Shown one piece after another: positions 11,236 to 23,029 of a stretch of 64,000 bases of DNA; position 1 is the first letter of the stretch; every line of letters starts with the position of its first letter. The position numbers and the translations under genes were made by a program. Source of the DNA: Sipunculus nudus (lineage: Eukaryota; Annelida; Sipuncula; Golfingiida; Sipunculidae); assembly GCA_026874595.1 (NCBI GenBank), contig CM049319.1, positions 17,959,101 to 18,023,100 of the forward strand, read 5' to 3'. The notes below the pieces were generated by a model, which saw nothing but the letters and a program-made list of their open reading frames with translations, made no database searches and had not been told where the DNA came from.

Positions 11236-13171
11236 GCAGTGGCGGATCCAGAGGGGGAGCTTTGGGGGCTGAAGCCCCCCCCCCCCCCCCCCCGAAACAT
11301 TGTTATCATTTTTTATCAGAGAAGATCTTCTTCATATTATCAGTTGCCGTCATACAAATATCACACTTTCAACTGAAAAACAAAAGTTGAAAACCCAAGA
11401 AATCGTTAGGAGAGACGCATGTATACACCAGGATCAGGCATCTTTTATTCTCCCGACGTTAAGAGAGAGGACTACTAAAATGGTCCCCGTCTGTCGGTTT
11501 CTCGACCCTTTCGTCCGTCCGTCCCGTACCATCACTGATGCCACATTTTCCTACATGATCTATCAACCGTGGCTCCCTCAATCATTTCTCATGCAATGTT
11601 CCAGCTGACCCTGACCTTTGACATTTTGCTTGTGAACATGATTAAGCGTTTAAATAAAAAAAAAGCCTTTTTCACCTCTCTTTATCCTAGAAATAAAAAT
11701 AATTTATTCTTTTAAACAAAACGTCAATATATTATCGTTCAAATAAAAATTAATAAACAGTGTCTATATATATTCATGTACATACATCATATAGCATTTG
11801 ATTTTTATGACAGGTAGTGGAAATTTACTGCCTCGTCATAAATAACACGTATGGGGGACTGGGATTTTGGCTGCATATATCAGCTGGAATTCTCAATGGG
11901 GAATTTGTTTTGAAATTATTTGTCCTTGTCGCTCTTTAAAAGATTCTATCGTTGGACGTATAAAGATTAGGTTGATGTGAGGAGCACATGAAAGATTTAT
12001 TAAATGTACGTTGCAAGGAAACTGTTCCTGTAGAAAGAAACAGAAATATGCATACCTTGTAAGTAGCAGAAGTTGTGTCTTTATATTATGACTGATCAGT
12101 TATTTGAGATTAAATAATGAATGAAATGTTTACATCGTTAAGCAGTTGTGCTCACATCTCATGTTCATCTCTATATGATACCTAAAAAAGAGTTTATTAA
12201 TATACCAAAGTCTTATTTTTTTATATAAATCGGTTGATAGAAAAAAATAATGTCTATATCATTATTCCTTTGCTATGAATTTCCCATTTTAACTTCTTGC
12301 TCCAGAGAAGTCTATTATTGCTGAGTTAATTATACTTCTGCGAAGCAAGGTTTAGCATGTAATTATTGACGTTGGTTGATTCGTCTGTTAGCAGCTGTAC
12401 TCAACAGTTATAGACGGACTTATGAGGAGAGTCAGAAAATAAAAAAATCCAAAATAATTTTTGGATCACAATAACTTTTTATCTAAAAGATGCTTTACTG
12501 TTGTATAAAAAGGGATTTAAAAAGACCGTCTTTATTTTTTGGTTTTAGGGGAACCTTTCATTGAATATAAATTTCCGAAAGGGGCGAGCAGACCGGTTAT
12601 GCCAAATCCAGTTGGTGAACTTGCCCCACGTTTCTCTTGAATTAATATAATCCTCGCGCTATAAACTGTAAATTCACATAATATAAATTGTCTGACTTTA
12701 AAGTCTGCATTTACGTTTTGTTTCAACTTTGTTCATGAGTTTCCAGTTGTAAACTATGTCTCGGCAAAATATTATAAGTTGCACATCTGTTCCCATTTAC
12801 AACAATTTCACAATTTACAAATTGTCAGATCGTATATGAAGTGGAAAAATGCGAAAGGTATATTTTAATATCTATAGCCGTGGAGTCATGTTTTGTTAGT
12901 TTCCAAAAATTTTTTAATGTTCGATTGAAACTACGTTTACATGTTTACAAGAGATTGAATGTGGTACTGGCCATCTAATACCTCTTTCTCTCATCCATCA
13001 ATAACAGTTGATATTTTTAACCATTATTCTAAAGTTAAAGTATAGAAAAGGGCGGTTTTTATTCGTTTTTAAAACGACAAATAATTCGTTTTTTTATAGG
13101 ATTAAATTCAAATAACGTATCCAACGATTCACCCATTAAAAGCTTTTGAACATAAGAAGTTTACACTGCAA

Positions 13172-13241
<70 letters not shown>

Positions 13242-13283
13242 TATAGAGAGAGAGATAATTTGTATGGCAAGTGTCTGCGCCAA

Positions 13284-13329
<46 letters not shown>

Positions 13330-13394
13330 TATGCAAAGTATCTATCAGCCCCCCCCCCCCCCCCCCCCTTGCAAAATCCTGGATCCGCCCCTGT
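11236..13394. mobile_element. Candidate 2.16-kb non-autonomous element with GCGGATCC termini
   Basis: Left end CAGTGGCGGATCCAG and right end CTGGATCCGCCCCTG are inverted repeats, each next to a poly(C) tract (C19 near 11,275; C20 near 13,349). TTTAG directly abuts both outer ends (11,231-11,235 and 13,395-13,399), consistent with a 5-bp target duplication. The interior has no transposase, but contains two (TA)n tracts (13,177-13,236 and 13,288-13,326). Alternatively the two ends belong to separate truncated copies. Confidence 0.4.
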
Positions 13395-13399
13395 TTAGT

Positions 13400-13910
13400 A
13401 TAAAAGATAAAAATGAATGAGATTAAATATAATGAAGGAAATCAAAATAATGGTTCATAATCTGTTTATCCGGGTTTTCCGATTCGTCCAGAGCCATTTT
13501 TTTAAACACCATAAGCAATAGCATTAGAATTAAATTTAGCCATTCTCTGTCTTAAACTATACATTTGGAAACCTCACATGATACTATAGTATACAGTGAC
13601 ATGCCCTAGGCACGTGAAGCTACTTAATTGGTGTCAGCCCTGGAGGCTAAGAAGGCCCTTACATAACATAACCTAAGCGGCATCTCCGGAGTTCCTTAAT
13701 AATAAGGCAATTACACATACGTGCACGCTTTAAAATTAGCGTAACACAGACGGCAGGCATGCCTGTCCAATCAACACTTCCGTCATGTGCCGCTCAACGG
13801 CCACGCCCGCCCAAGTTACTTAACAATGAAAGTGCGTCGTTTCTGACACGCGTGGCTCAGTCTCGTGGCGGCATTTACCTTTCGTCAACGGCTACCCAGG
13901 GAGTGTTTCC
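13400..13910. other. Intergenic DNA, no feature seen
   Basis: Unique-looking sequence between two transposon-derived segments. I see no coding region or repeat that I can support. Confidence 0.5.
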
Positions 13911-14220
13911 TAAGAAAAAAAAATCAAAAGAGAATAAGACTAAAAAAGATACGTTTCTCAGGCACTTTTTATCAGAAATCAGTGCGGGCCGACGGTATTT
14001 TATTTTTGACTTTTTTTTTGTATATTTCGATAAAAATTTAATATGATCAGGGGAAAGTATGAAAATAACAATTTTTTCTGCTAAACAGGTAAAAGCACTA
14101 CATAAATTGTATTATTTATCTTCTTGAAAGATAAAAATCAAAATAAACATTTTTGATGATTGGGATTAAAATTGACCCGGGCGGTGCCTGAGAACCATAC
14201 CTTCTATTATTTTTGCCTAA
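13911..14220 (-). mobile_element. TIR element family M1, copy 2
   Basis: Inverted relative to copy 1. The right edge reads GGTGCCTGAGAACCATACC followed by a T-rich stretch and GCCTAA; the left edge is a decayed counterpart ending TTTCTCAGGCAC. The internal block TCAGAAATCAGTGCGGGCCG is shared with the other copies. The position that is a C run in copy 1 is only GGG here. Confidence 0.78.
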
Positions 14221-15226
14221 GCACAGGAAAAAGTCATAATTTTGGATGGGAAGTAACTTCATGAAAATAGTGTAATAAACTTGGAATAAAGTGACAAGTT
14301 TTGTAGGGAAAAAAATAAGAAAACGTTACAGGAAATAGTCACATGCAAGTTTTGCAGGGAAAGGGACACATTTAATGAAAAATATAGCCCATTTAAATTC
14401 TCACTTTATCACTTTTTATATTTTGCTGCAATTATGAGTATTGAAGTTTAAAATAAGGTTGCTACTACTTTAAAAAATTAGTTATTATTATTTCTGTGCT
14501 AGAAAGTTATTTTAGAATGAACACTCTAGCTTGTAAAACCTTGCTATCTTCAGTCTCACATAGACAAAAAAAATTCAAAGTCACTCGTTATTATTATTAA
14601 CAAAATAAAAAGTCTTATACGTTCTGTTTGTTAACAAGTTTTCAAGTTATGAGAATATATCTTTTGCAAGATCACTCAGTAGACAGAAGTGGGTCATTTG
14701 GTAATTAAAAATTTGTGTTAAAACTCAGTTGTGATCTTGTTTAAATTGTCAAACCTTGATAAATTACAGTGAAAAAAGTTACATTTATGAATAAAGTTAG
14801 AATTTAAATGTTATTTAAATAAATATGTGACTTTTTTACTCTACTTAAATGGGGACTTTATTGTCAGAAACCTTTTTTTCCAATACAAACCTATGACTTT
14901 ATTTTCTACCCACGCTTGTGCTTTTTTTCTGTGACTCAATGTCCTTCCTAAAATTGTGACTTTATTTCCTGTGATTTTTATCCCTGAATTTTTTTCCGGC
15001 CACCTCAGTGAGTATATGTCAGTTGATATGGCAGATATTCACTTTGGCGGGTTTTCAGAAGATCCATTTGCTAATGGTTACTTCCATTTAGAGTATGTGA
15101 CTGAAAAAACGTTATTTCTATACATGCAAACAGTGTCTGCGTTGGCAACGCGCAAATGGTGCTAACTACATAACACAGTTTCGCATATTCCACCAAAAAC
15201 TGTTGTTCTATACAGAACCATCGCTC

Positions 15227-15294
<68 letters not shown>

Positions 15295-15892
15295 TGAATC
15301 ATTCTTTTTAATATTTTGGTAAACGGGGACCAATGCCTCGGTTTAGACATGCGACCTGTGACAGCCGGGTTTTAGAGCCTAGGCAAAATGGCAGCCCCCA
15401 TTAGCAGTTTCGAGAAAGTGAGGGAAGTAAAACCTGGGGGGGGGGGGGGTTGTGAAGGGCAGGGGGATGTGACACGAAAGAACTCCGAGACAGGATCAAT
15501 GCGAGAATCAATCGTTGAGAAAGTTTGGTGGCAAGGAGACCTGTATCGCAAAGTTAGGAAACGAAAAACGCTTTTTTGACCACGCCCAAATCTTCAGATG
15601 ATTCGAAACCTCCATGGTCCGCTAAAAAATAATCCTCATTGCAGTCTGAGGTAAGAACAGCGGCTGATCACCTTATTCTTACGGGGGTAAACAAGGGAAA
15701 CTACAAGGTTATGAACTACAAGCAAACCATGCATAGCACGTAAGGGGTGTAGGAAAAAATCATGTGGAGAACGGGAGAGGGGAGCAGAATAGATATGAGA
15801 CCATGGTCCACCAGAGAAGTGAAAAGCGAGGAGCCCACATCAGGGTATATATTCATCGGTCGGAGGGTACAATTGGATCGGAAAACATTACG
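14221..15892. other. Intergenic DNA with compound (CA)n(TA)n microsatellite
   Basis: No gene supported. AT-rich from 14,221 to 15,000. A (CA)n run (about 15,226-15,253) passes directly into (TA)n (15,254-15,291). A G14 run lies at 15,436-15,449 within otherwise unique sequence. Confidence 0.6.
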
Positions 15893-16245
15893 GGAGGGCG
15901 GCAACCCTACGTTGTGTACAAATTTTATTAATAACGACGATACACTGGGATATTATTGTATTTCATGTTTTCACAAAAATCTTTAAACCTAATTTATTTT
16001 GAATGCTGGAAGAGTCTGCCTATAAGGTCAGATATACCAGTCTGATACTCCCGATAATAATTAAATTAAAAAGAGGGGGGGGGCAACCTAACGTTATAAA
16101 AAAAATATATTAATAACGAGGATATCCTGGGATATTATTGTATTTTCATAAAAATTTCATTTAAGTTTATTTAATTATAAGTATTGTTTGAATGCTCAGC
16201 TGCAAGAGTCTTCCTCTGGTTAGATATATCAATCTGATCAAAATA
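15893..16245. repeat. Diverged tandem duplication, period about 180 bp
   Basis: Two adjacent units share the ordered blocks GGGCAACCxACGTT, TTAATAACGA, CTGGGATATTATTGTATTT and GAATGCT...AGAGTCT...AGATATA. Unit 1 begins near 15,893 and unit 2 near 16,074. The copies are clearly diverged, so the duplication is old. Confidence 0.65.
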
Positions 16246-17035
16246 TATGGAGTGGAGCATATATAAGGTGACGAGGGATACACACCAAAACATGATTACA
16301 GTATTCCTGAAGGTGACTCCTTGAACTTGCATTCCTCGGAGCGTATGATAAATAAACATATGAATCTGTAGACCCAGTAATTCATGTGCTTTATCAGTTG
16401 GGGGCCGGTGGACATGCGCCCTCAATTTTGGGGGATTAAAACAAACAAACAAAAAATAAAAAAGATAATGATATTTCTGTCAATCAATTATCGTTTAAAT
16501 TTATAGGCTTAATGGGAAGGCTGTGCCCCACAGACGTGTATCACTCACAAACTTCACCGTCTGGGGGGGGGGGGGGGTGGTTCCTCGGTGTTATGACCCA
16601 GCAATGGAAATGATTACACACCCAGTATCCGCACGTGCGGTAGACACCTGGCCTGGGTGACAACAGTATACAAAACATATGATAGGAAGAGAGTGGTACT
16701 GCCCTGTCACGTATTCCCAAACCAAAATGGAACTCTGCAGATGTACATACTTACATTAAGAATAAGATAAGAGAGCATAAAAAAGGAGGCGGTTACCTCC
16801 ACAAAGAAGTGACCCATGAGCCATGACGCTCAGCTGACAAGGAAGTCATTTACAAATGGAATTTTATCATCTGAATGCAGACTTATCCAGGTGGTATCCC
16901 CGTTCAACTGTAGCAATTAAAGTTCACTAAAATCATCAAGACGAAAAAGTTTCATGATAATATATATCCAGCCATTCCCATGAAATCTAGCCTTTTTGTA
17001 TACAGTCAGCTGAGCTAAAAATTACCTTGTACATT
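16246..17035. other. Intergenic DNA, one G15 tract
   Basis: No gene supported. A G15 run lies at 16,563-16,577. The rest appears unique. Confidence 0.5.
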
Positions 17036-17500
17036 CTTGAAGGACATCCCTGGATGCCAAGACAAAAGATTTTTGTCCAACAGTAAAATTTTATACTCTG
17101 TCTGACTGTCGTGGTCTTAAAGTGATTTTGGCCAATAATATAGGCCATCATGACCTCATTTCAGATTCCAGAGAAATTGCCCAAGATGTTTTGGTCGGTA
17201 GCACGCAAAATATAGGTCACCATGACCTAATTTCAGGTTTCCATGGAGATAGCTCAAGACTTCCATGTATATTACACTGGAACATTCTAGGGCTAGCAGA
17301 TACAATTTGTGTCCATCTGATTTTCAGGGGTCTAAAAAATCAAGTTCTTAGCTGTAAGTTCAAAGAATATAGGCCAACATGACCTAATTTCAGGTTTCCA
17401 TGCAGATTTACCCAGGACTTGCCTGAATGTCATGTTAGATTCTAGACATAGCAGATACAATTTGTGCCCCGTCTGACTGACAAATCTATCTGGCAATGAA
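17036..17500. repeat. Satellite-like tandem repeat, period about 160 bp
   Basis: The block ATAGGCCAxCATGACCT followed by ATTTCAG occurs at about 17,140, 17,209 (as ATAGGTCACCATGACCT) and 17,369. The block GCAGATACAATTTGTG occurs at about 17,296 and 17,455. The last two units are spaced about 160 bp; the first is shortened to about 70 bp, suggesting an internal deletion. Confidence 0.7.
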
Positions 17501-17689
17501 ATTTGTTTTACACTTTTCATTAACTAATTCTCGGGGCCCTCTAAATACCGGGGGCCCCTGGCTGCAGCCTGGTCAGTCACCTTCTTAATCCGCCTCTTGG
17601 TTTGGAAAAGGACCAGGTGTATGTATGACGTCAATCTGACGTCTGAGACAAGGGCAGTCAACCTATTTTTATCGAATTTTATAACGCAT

Positions 17690-18045
17690 CAAACAGATGA
17701 TGGAACGACGTGGGTACAGCGTGCTCGCCTACCATGATGACATCCTGGAGTTTTGGGGTAACCTATATGAGTGAGTCTGAATGCCTGGGGAAACTATATA
17801 TGATCAACATTTAACTAAAGAATTGGGTCTCAAGATTAACCGAGATAAAGTAGTAGCGCCTTTTACTGTTCAGAATTTCTTGGTATTGAGATAAAACAAC
17901 AACCTGTAAATCAGCCTAACCTGAGGATAAACTGTATGATATTAATGCACCTTTGAACAAATTTACAGACCTGCATTGGCAGGCAAAATTACTTTTGGAG
18001 CGAGAGTAGTATAAGGTACCTCGGCCTTTCTGAGTATATTGCTAA
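17690..18045 (+). pseudogene. DIRS-like (tyrosine-recombinase retrotransposon) RT/RNase H relic
   Basis: Translating across several frames gives YSVLAYHDDIL (the YxDD-type catalytic box), then an EELGLKIN/RDKV-like segment, FLGIEIKQQ, and LAGKITFGARVV followed by a stop. This order and the LAGK-x-x-x-x-ARVV block are those of DIRS/Ngaro polymerases rather than Gypsy or LINEs. Multiple stops and frameshifts mean it is dead. No tyrosine recombinase or split repeats were found nearby. Confidence 0.6.
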
Positions 18046-18210
18046 CGCTACACACACAAAAAATTGTTCTGCGGACCCTGGGAACAAAACATATGGTGCG
18101 AGCGAGCGATTTCTTTTGCCTTTTTTATCTTACCGGTCGAGACACAAGACGTAGAATGTTCACAGTATGCCTATAGGGAATGCAAAAAAAAATCCCCTGG
18201 TCCCTATTAA

Positions 18211-18493
18211 GGGATGCTCCACAAAACCATGTTTGCATTCACTTATTCGGCTGTTATTCAAAGGTTCCTTCGTGCATAAGTGACTGCACATTTGTAAAAA
18301 TTCCTTAATGACGTTAATGAATCCATATCAGTTGCCAGATCTACACCAAAATCTCATGTCTTCTTCATAGGCCTATTCCCCAAATGCTCTGAAAATACTT
18401 GAGATCCCGTTTTTGATTGCGTGAGTTACATTGTGAACAAACACAAACACACACACGAACTAGGATGAACACATAACCTCCTGACGGAGGCAA
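18211..18493 (-). repeat. Dispersed repeat family R2, copy 2
   Basis: It has the same block order as copy 1: GGGATGCTC near the left edge, TTCGTGCATAAGTGACTG, GGCCTATTCCCCAAATG, GAGTTACATTGTGAACAAAC with a (CA)-rich stretch, and the right edge ACCTCCTGACGGAGGCAATA. Confidence 0.75.
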
Positions 18494-19711
18494 TATAGTT
18501 GGCGTGAACGGACAGAAACGGACTGATGTGCCCAGGACTAACAGGAAATAAACAGAATGAGAAATGTGCCGGAAAACACGGCCTGTCTGCCTCACTGTGA
18601 AGTCTTCCGTGTCAAACATAATAACATTATTACCAATGACCCATATTTGATGCAACCTGTAAAATTTTTAATTGCGTATTACAAGGACGGCAATTAGATA
18701 ACCAAGGAAATAAACAGAATAGAAAATCCCACAAAATCTTACCTTAACATCAGTTCATATCTGTATGGTAAAATCCTTCAGCTTCAAGTTGATAATAACC
18801 TATTCCATGCATTCCTATATAGTTCATCGCGTGTGATAAATCACATCACGCGATTGTTCCTGTTATATATATCATATAAAAGATGGATCGCTTCATACAC
18901 GGTATAACCAGGATAGTTTTCATTAACCCGTAATTGGCTCTTTCCAAGGCTCTTGTCTCTCCCGGGAGTTAGATTTTTTGTTTATTTGTAATTAAATTTG
19001 TTGACACTCCTTGGTTGCTATAACATAAGCCATGTGTGTACATCCTGTATCACACCAAATGTTTCAGAACGGCGCCTCGTAGTTACTGGTACGTTATGTA
19101 GGCCTTCACTCATTATATATATAGAGCCTTGTGTCACATCTGTAAGAAAATGTGTGAACCGATTACATACAAAAGTGATTGACCAATAATGCTTTTGCTT
19201 GTTCTATATTTTGTTACTAATTAGCAGCCACAAAAGAGTTTCTTAGTTCAACGCTAGGTGGAGTTAGCAGGCCCGTATTCTAATCCACAGGTCTCAAATA
19301 GCGTCAGAATACTTTACTATCGTAATATATACCTTGAAAAACCATATATATCATGCTTACAGGGATACAAGCGCCTGTGTATCAATGTCTATATATAGTC
19401 ATTACTAACAACAGTAAATAAAATGTTGGGTTTACTTTCATTCGGAGTAACCATACTTGCAAATTATCTCAAAGTATTAAAAAAGGTTACAGGAAAATTT
19501 GTAATTAATTAAAAAAAAATAATTAAAAAAAAAAATTAATTCACCATATGCAAGCGTTGTGGTAATGAAGATATATACACACGTCAGTTACTATGGCAAC
19601 TGATAATAAAGAATATGGAGAGGGTTCAATATATACGATACATAGCCATACATAAATGTTTAATTGTAAATAAATATTTAATTAATATGATATTTGGTGA
19701 AAATATATCAG
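18494..19711. other. Intergenic DNA, no feature seen
   Basis: Short AT-rich stretches and small (TA) runs only; no coding potential that I can support. Confidence 0.5.
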
Positions 19712-19999
19712 TAAGGACAAAAAAATAAAAGGTATGGTTCTCAGGTACCACCCGCGTCAATTTTAACCCCCCGCATCAAAAATTTTTATTTGGATTTTTA
19801 TCTTTCAAGAAGATAATAATACAGCTTATGTTGCGCTTTTACCTGTTAAGCAAAAAAATTGTTATTTTCATGCTTTTCCCTGATCATGTTTCATTTTACC
19901 GAAACATTAAAAAACAGATAAAAAAAAATAAAACACCGCCCGCCCGCACTGATTTATGAAAAAAAAAGTGCCTGAGAACTATACCTTTTTTTTGCCTAA
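19712..19999 (+). mobile_element. TIR element family M1, copy 3
   Basis: Best-preserved termini: left GGTATGGTTCTCAGG preceded by an A-rich edge, right GTGCCTGAGAACTATACC followed by a T run and GCCTAA. The internal CGTCAATTTTAACCCCCCGC has only six C residues where copy 1 has fourteen. No ORF. Confidence 0.85.
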
Positions 20000-20094
20000 C
20001 CCTTAGTACTTACAGAACCCGTCCTAACATCAGAGAATATATAACCATGTTTCTCCCTACATGACTTGGGTCGTTCAGACGCTGTGCATGTAGC

Positions 20095-20447
20095 CAGGGG
20101 CGTCAATATAGGGGGAGATGGGGGGTACCCACTTTTTGGTAAGGGTGGGGGGGGGGGATGGTCAATGTAATCACCCCCCCCCCTCCCACTTTTCAGAAAA
20201 TAATATTATAATATTGCAAATGAAAAGATTAATAAATTGAATTAAGACTTTTGATCTGTTTACTAAAAAATGTTATATCTTAACCTTGCTATGAATTCAC
20301 AAAACTTATTTTCTAAAACATTATAATTATTTGAATTATGATTAAGTACATATATGTATATAATAATTATATATATATATAGTTAAATATGCCACTCAGA
20401 AATACTGTAAAAGGTATATATATATATATGTGTGTGTATATATATGC

Positions 20448-20514
<67 letters not shown>

Positions 20515-20554
20515 AAGTCTTCCCCCCACCTTGGAAGAAAAATTGACGCCACTG
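20095..20554. mobile_element. Non-autonomous hAT element with perfect 8-bp target duplication
   Basis: The left terminus CAGGGGCGTCAAT and right terminus ATTGACGCCACTG are inverted repeats (12 of 13 positions). CATGTAGC abuts both ends (20,087-20,094 and 20,555-20,562), a perfect 8-bp duplication as expected of hAT transposition. The 460-bp interior carries a G11 run, a C-rich run and a long (TA)n tract (20,415-20,510) and no transposase. The open frames over the (TA)n tract are artefacts. Confidence 0.88.
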
Positions 20555-20562
20555 CATGTAGC

Positions 20563-21446
20563 CTACGTAGTAAGCCTCCCAGTGAGACGGATATTCTGCA
20601 TGTCTATACTGTGCATGGTACGTATATACTGTTTTGTTCGCGAGGGTATCAAATTCGCAAAAAGGTAATTATCGCGAACATGAAGCTTTCGAGAACAAGA
20701 CGCCTCATCTACAACAAGAGAAAGGTCGTTCATGATAAACCCTCATTGGCGTTTTATGCCTGTTATACCCACGCGACCACGTCTGTTCGTAGGTTTAAAC
20801 ACCGAAAGGCAAATTGATTGATAATATAAAAAATAACATAAATATTTTATTTAACCTGTAATTCAAAGACATTATAGATAATATCAGGTTTAAGTTCAAA
20901 ATTATATCTGTTATATGTATATACATATATTACGTATACATATATTTATTTATTTATTTCAGCTTTCTTTTTTATTTTTTTTTTTCGCATTTTCGTAAGA
21001 CAGTAAAGACAGTAAAGATGTTCAAATGTGTTTCAGGCAGCACACAAAAATGCAAAATATAAATAAAAAATGATGACTACTGATAACAAAAATAAAACTG
21101 ATATGTTTTATGGATAATTGGTCACAAACATTCGTTATCAAATCTCATATATGGCTATGCGCAAGTCAACCACTTAACAGAAAACCATGATTTTTTATAC
21201 CGACTTCATAGCCGAAAAATTTGCTGCTTCGTATACATTACATCACAATTGGCAACGAGTCCAATGAAAACAAAAAGAATTAGAGCGCAACTACAACGAA
21301 AAATCATGTTGATGGATTAATAAATTATAATGTATACATTTCCAATAAGTGGCATGAAAAGTGGCTCATACACCGTGAAAAAAAAAGAAAACAAAGCAGA
21401 CAAACAGAGAAAATTTGACAAGCGGAAAACAAACATTAAATGAACA

Positions 21447-21495
<49 letters not shown>

Positions 21496-22076
21496 GAATT
21501 AAGAGACATGCAGTGAAAACAAGGCACGGACGAACAGGAGACATACATTTGAATATAAATTTTCATGCTTTAAAATTATAAAAAAAAATTTTTTAACAGA
21601 TGTTTACTTTCCTACCGGTCCACAAAATATCAAAGCAAAGTCCTGCATGATAAGGATAATAATGTCAGAATTTTGAAAAAAAAATCACAATTCTAGCAGT
21701 TATTAGGAGAGTGCTCGCACTCTCACATTATGTGGCTTTGCGGGGAGAAAGAGAAGCACCGGATGTCGAGGGAAGCGAGCGCGCGAGAAGGAGCCGCCAA
21801 GATTTATAGTATTGAAGAATAACAATTTAGAAATAACGAAATCACGACAAAGTTTAATGTAGTATCAATAGGTTGGTGCCCATCCTTTTAAAATTCATAA
21901 CAGACTTTTCCAGTTATCCACACTTCTCTGAACCGTTAACTTCAAGCTTACCGTGCTGGCGTATACTGTACGTCTTTATATTTCAAACAAAGTAACCATG
22001 CACCGGCAGTTTTAGTGTTGCAGCTGTTGCTATTTCTCATATGTCTTTGCCTAATATACCCAGCAAAACTTTATAC
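20563..22076. other. Intergenic DNA flanking the LTR retrotransposon
   Basis: No gene supported. A (TA)n tract lies at 21,450-21,494. The rest is AT-rich and unique-looking. Confidence 0.5.
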
Positions 22077-22080
22077 ATTA

Positions 22081-22863
22081 TTTAACAGGTGCTCTTTTTA
22101 TTGTGTGACACGGGCGTAACTCGTGTTGTTGTTTCATTTTATGTTTAATCCGTACTGGTGTAACTCTCGTTGTCATGTGAGCCTTGAGTTTTCACGCCTG
22201 GTCGTGGGTCACGTGATGAGTCTGGTGTGTGGAGATACACAGCGCTGTTGTTTCTAGAGAATTCCTGAAACGCGTGTTTACTGTTGAGTAGGGTCCTTAT
22301 AGACTGTTCGAGAAGTGGAAAATTCCCGGCTTGAGGTGTGATGGTATATAAAGGGGCTGTTCTTTAGAACCAGGGGGCAGAGCAGAGCAGATTGCAGCGG
22401 ACGCAGAAGCGTGTGTCAGGACCTTATCCAACGAATGCGGCAATCATAGATTTTCAAGAACTTTTTCCTGGATTTTATACATTTGGACTTCAGTGTACTT
22501 TCTGTGTTGTTGCAAGAACTTTCCACTGGACTGTCATTCTCCGAGAGTTTACATTCAAAGGACTTATCGTTGTGATGGTGTTGGTATCGAGGTACTGTAC
22601 TATTATCTTTCTGTGTGATTCTATTAACTTGTTGCTATAACGCTGTTTTACTGTAAAATTGTATTGATTAAGTGTATTGTATTGTTAGGGTTGTTTTAAG
22701 AATAAATTATAGTTATTTGTTAACAAAAACCCACTGACTTCTTTTTTCTTCCCCCTAGATATTTCACGCTGCCTAGTTTTACAGAATCTGATTTTTTTAA
22801 TCTCCATTACAAAATTTGTGCTCATCACGCATACGTGATCTGATTATATTAGGTTCCGTAACA
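22081..22863 (+). repeat. 5' LTR of the Gmr1-type element
   Basis: 783 bp. It ends CCGTAACA; the start (TTTAACAGG) has two changes from the 3' LTR start TGTTACAGG. A TATATAAA box at 22,345-22,352 and an AATAAA signal at 22,701-22,706 mark a likely U3-R-U5 layout. The 82-residue open frame inside it recurs in the 3' LTR and is part of the LTR, not a gene. Confidence 0.92.
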
Positions 22864-22869
22864 TAAAAT

Positions 22870-22889
22870 TGGGGGCTCTCGTCGGGATG
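22870..22889 (+). other. Primer-binding-site candidate
   Basis: TGGGGGCTCTCGTCGGGATG begins 6 nt after the LTR end. The TGG start and GGGGGCTC core resemble a site complementary to the 3' end of a proline-type tRNA, but the match cannot be verified without the host tRNA set. Confidence 0.5.
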
Positions 22890-23029
22890 CTTAATAGTTT
22901 TCAGATTTATTAGGCCTTGACCTGGACATTGTTTTATCACACATTGTTTACAAGATTACATATTGTTTACAGTACATTGTTTACAGGATTTATCTCAGTG
23001 GTTTTTTGTTATCGTTTTGACATCTTAAC

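Noticed and set aside
22392-22640. 82-codon open frame repeated at 28,504-28,731
   Set aside because: Lies within the R/U5 part of both LTRs.
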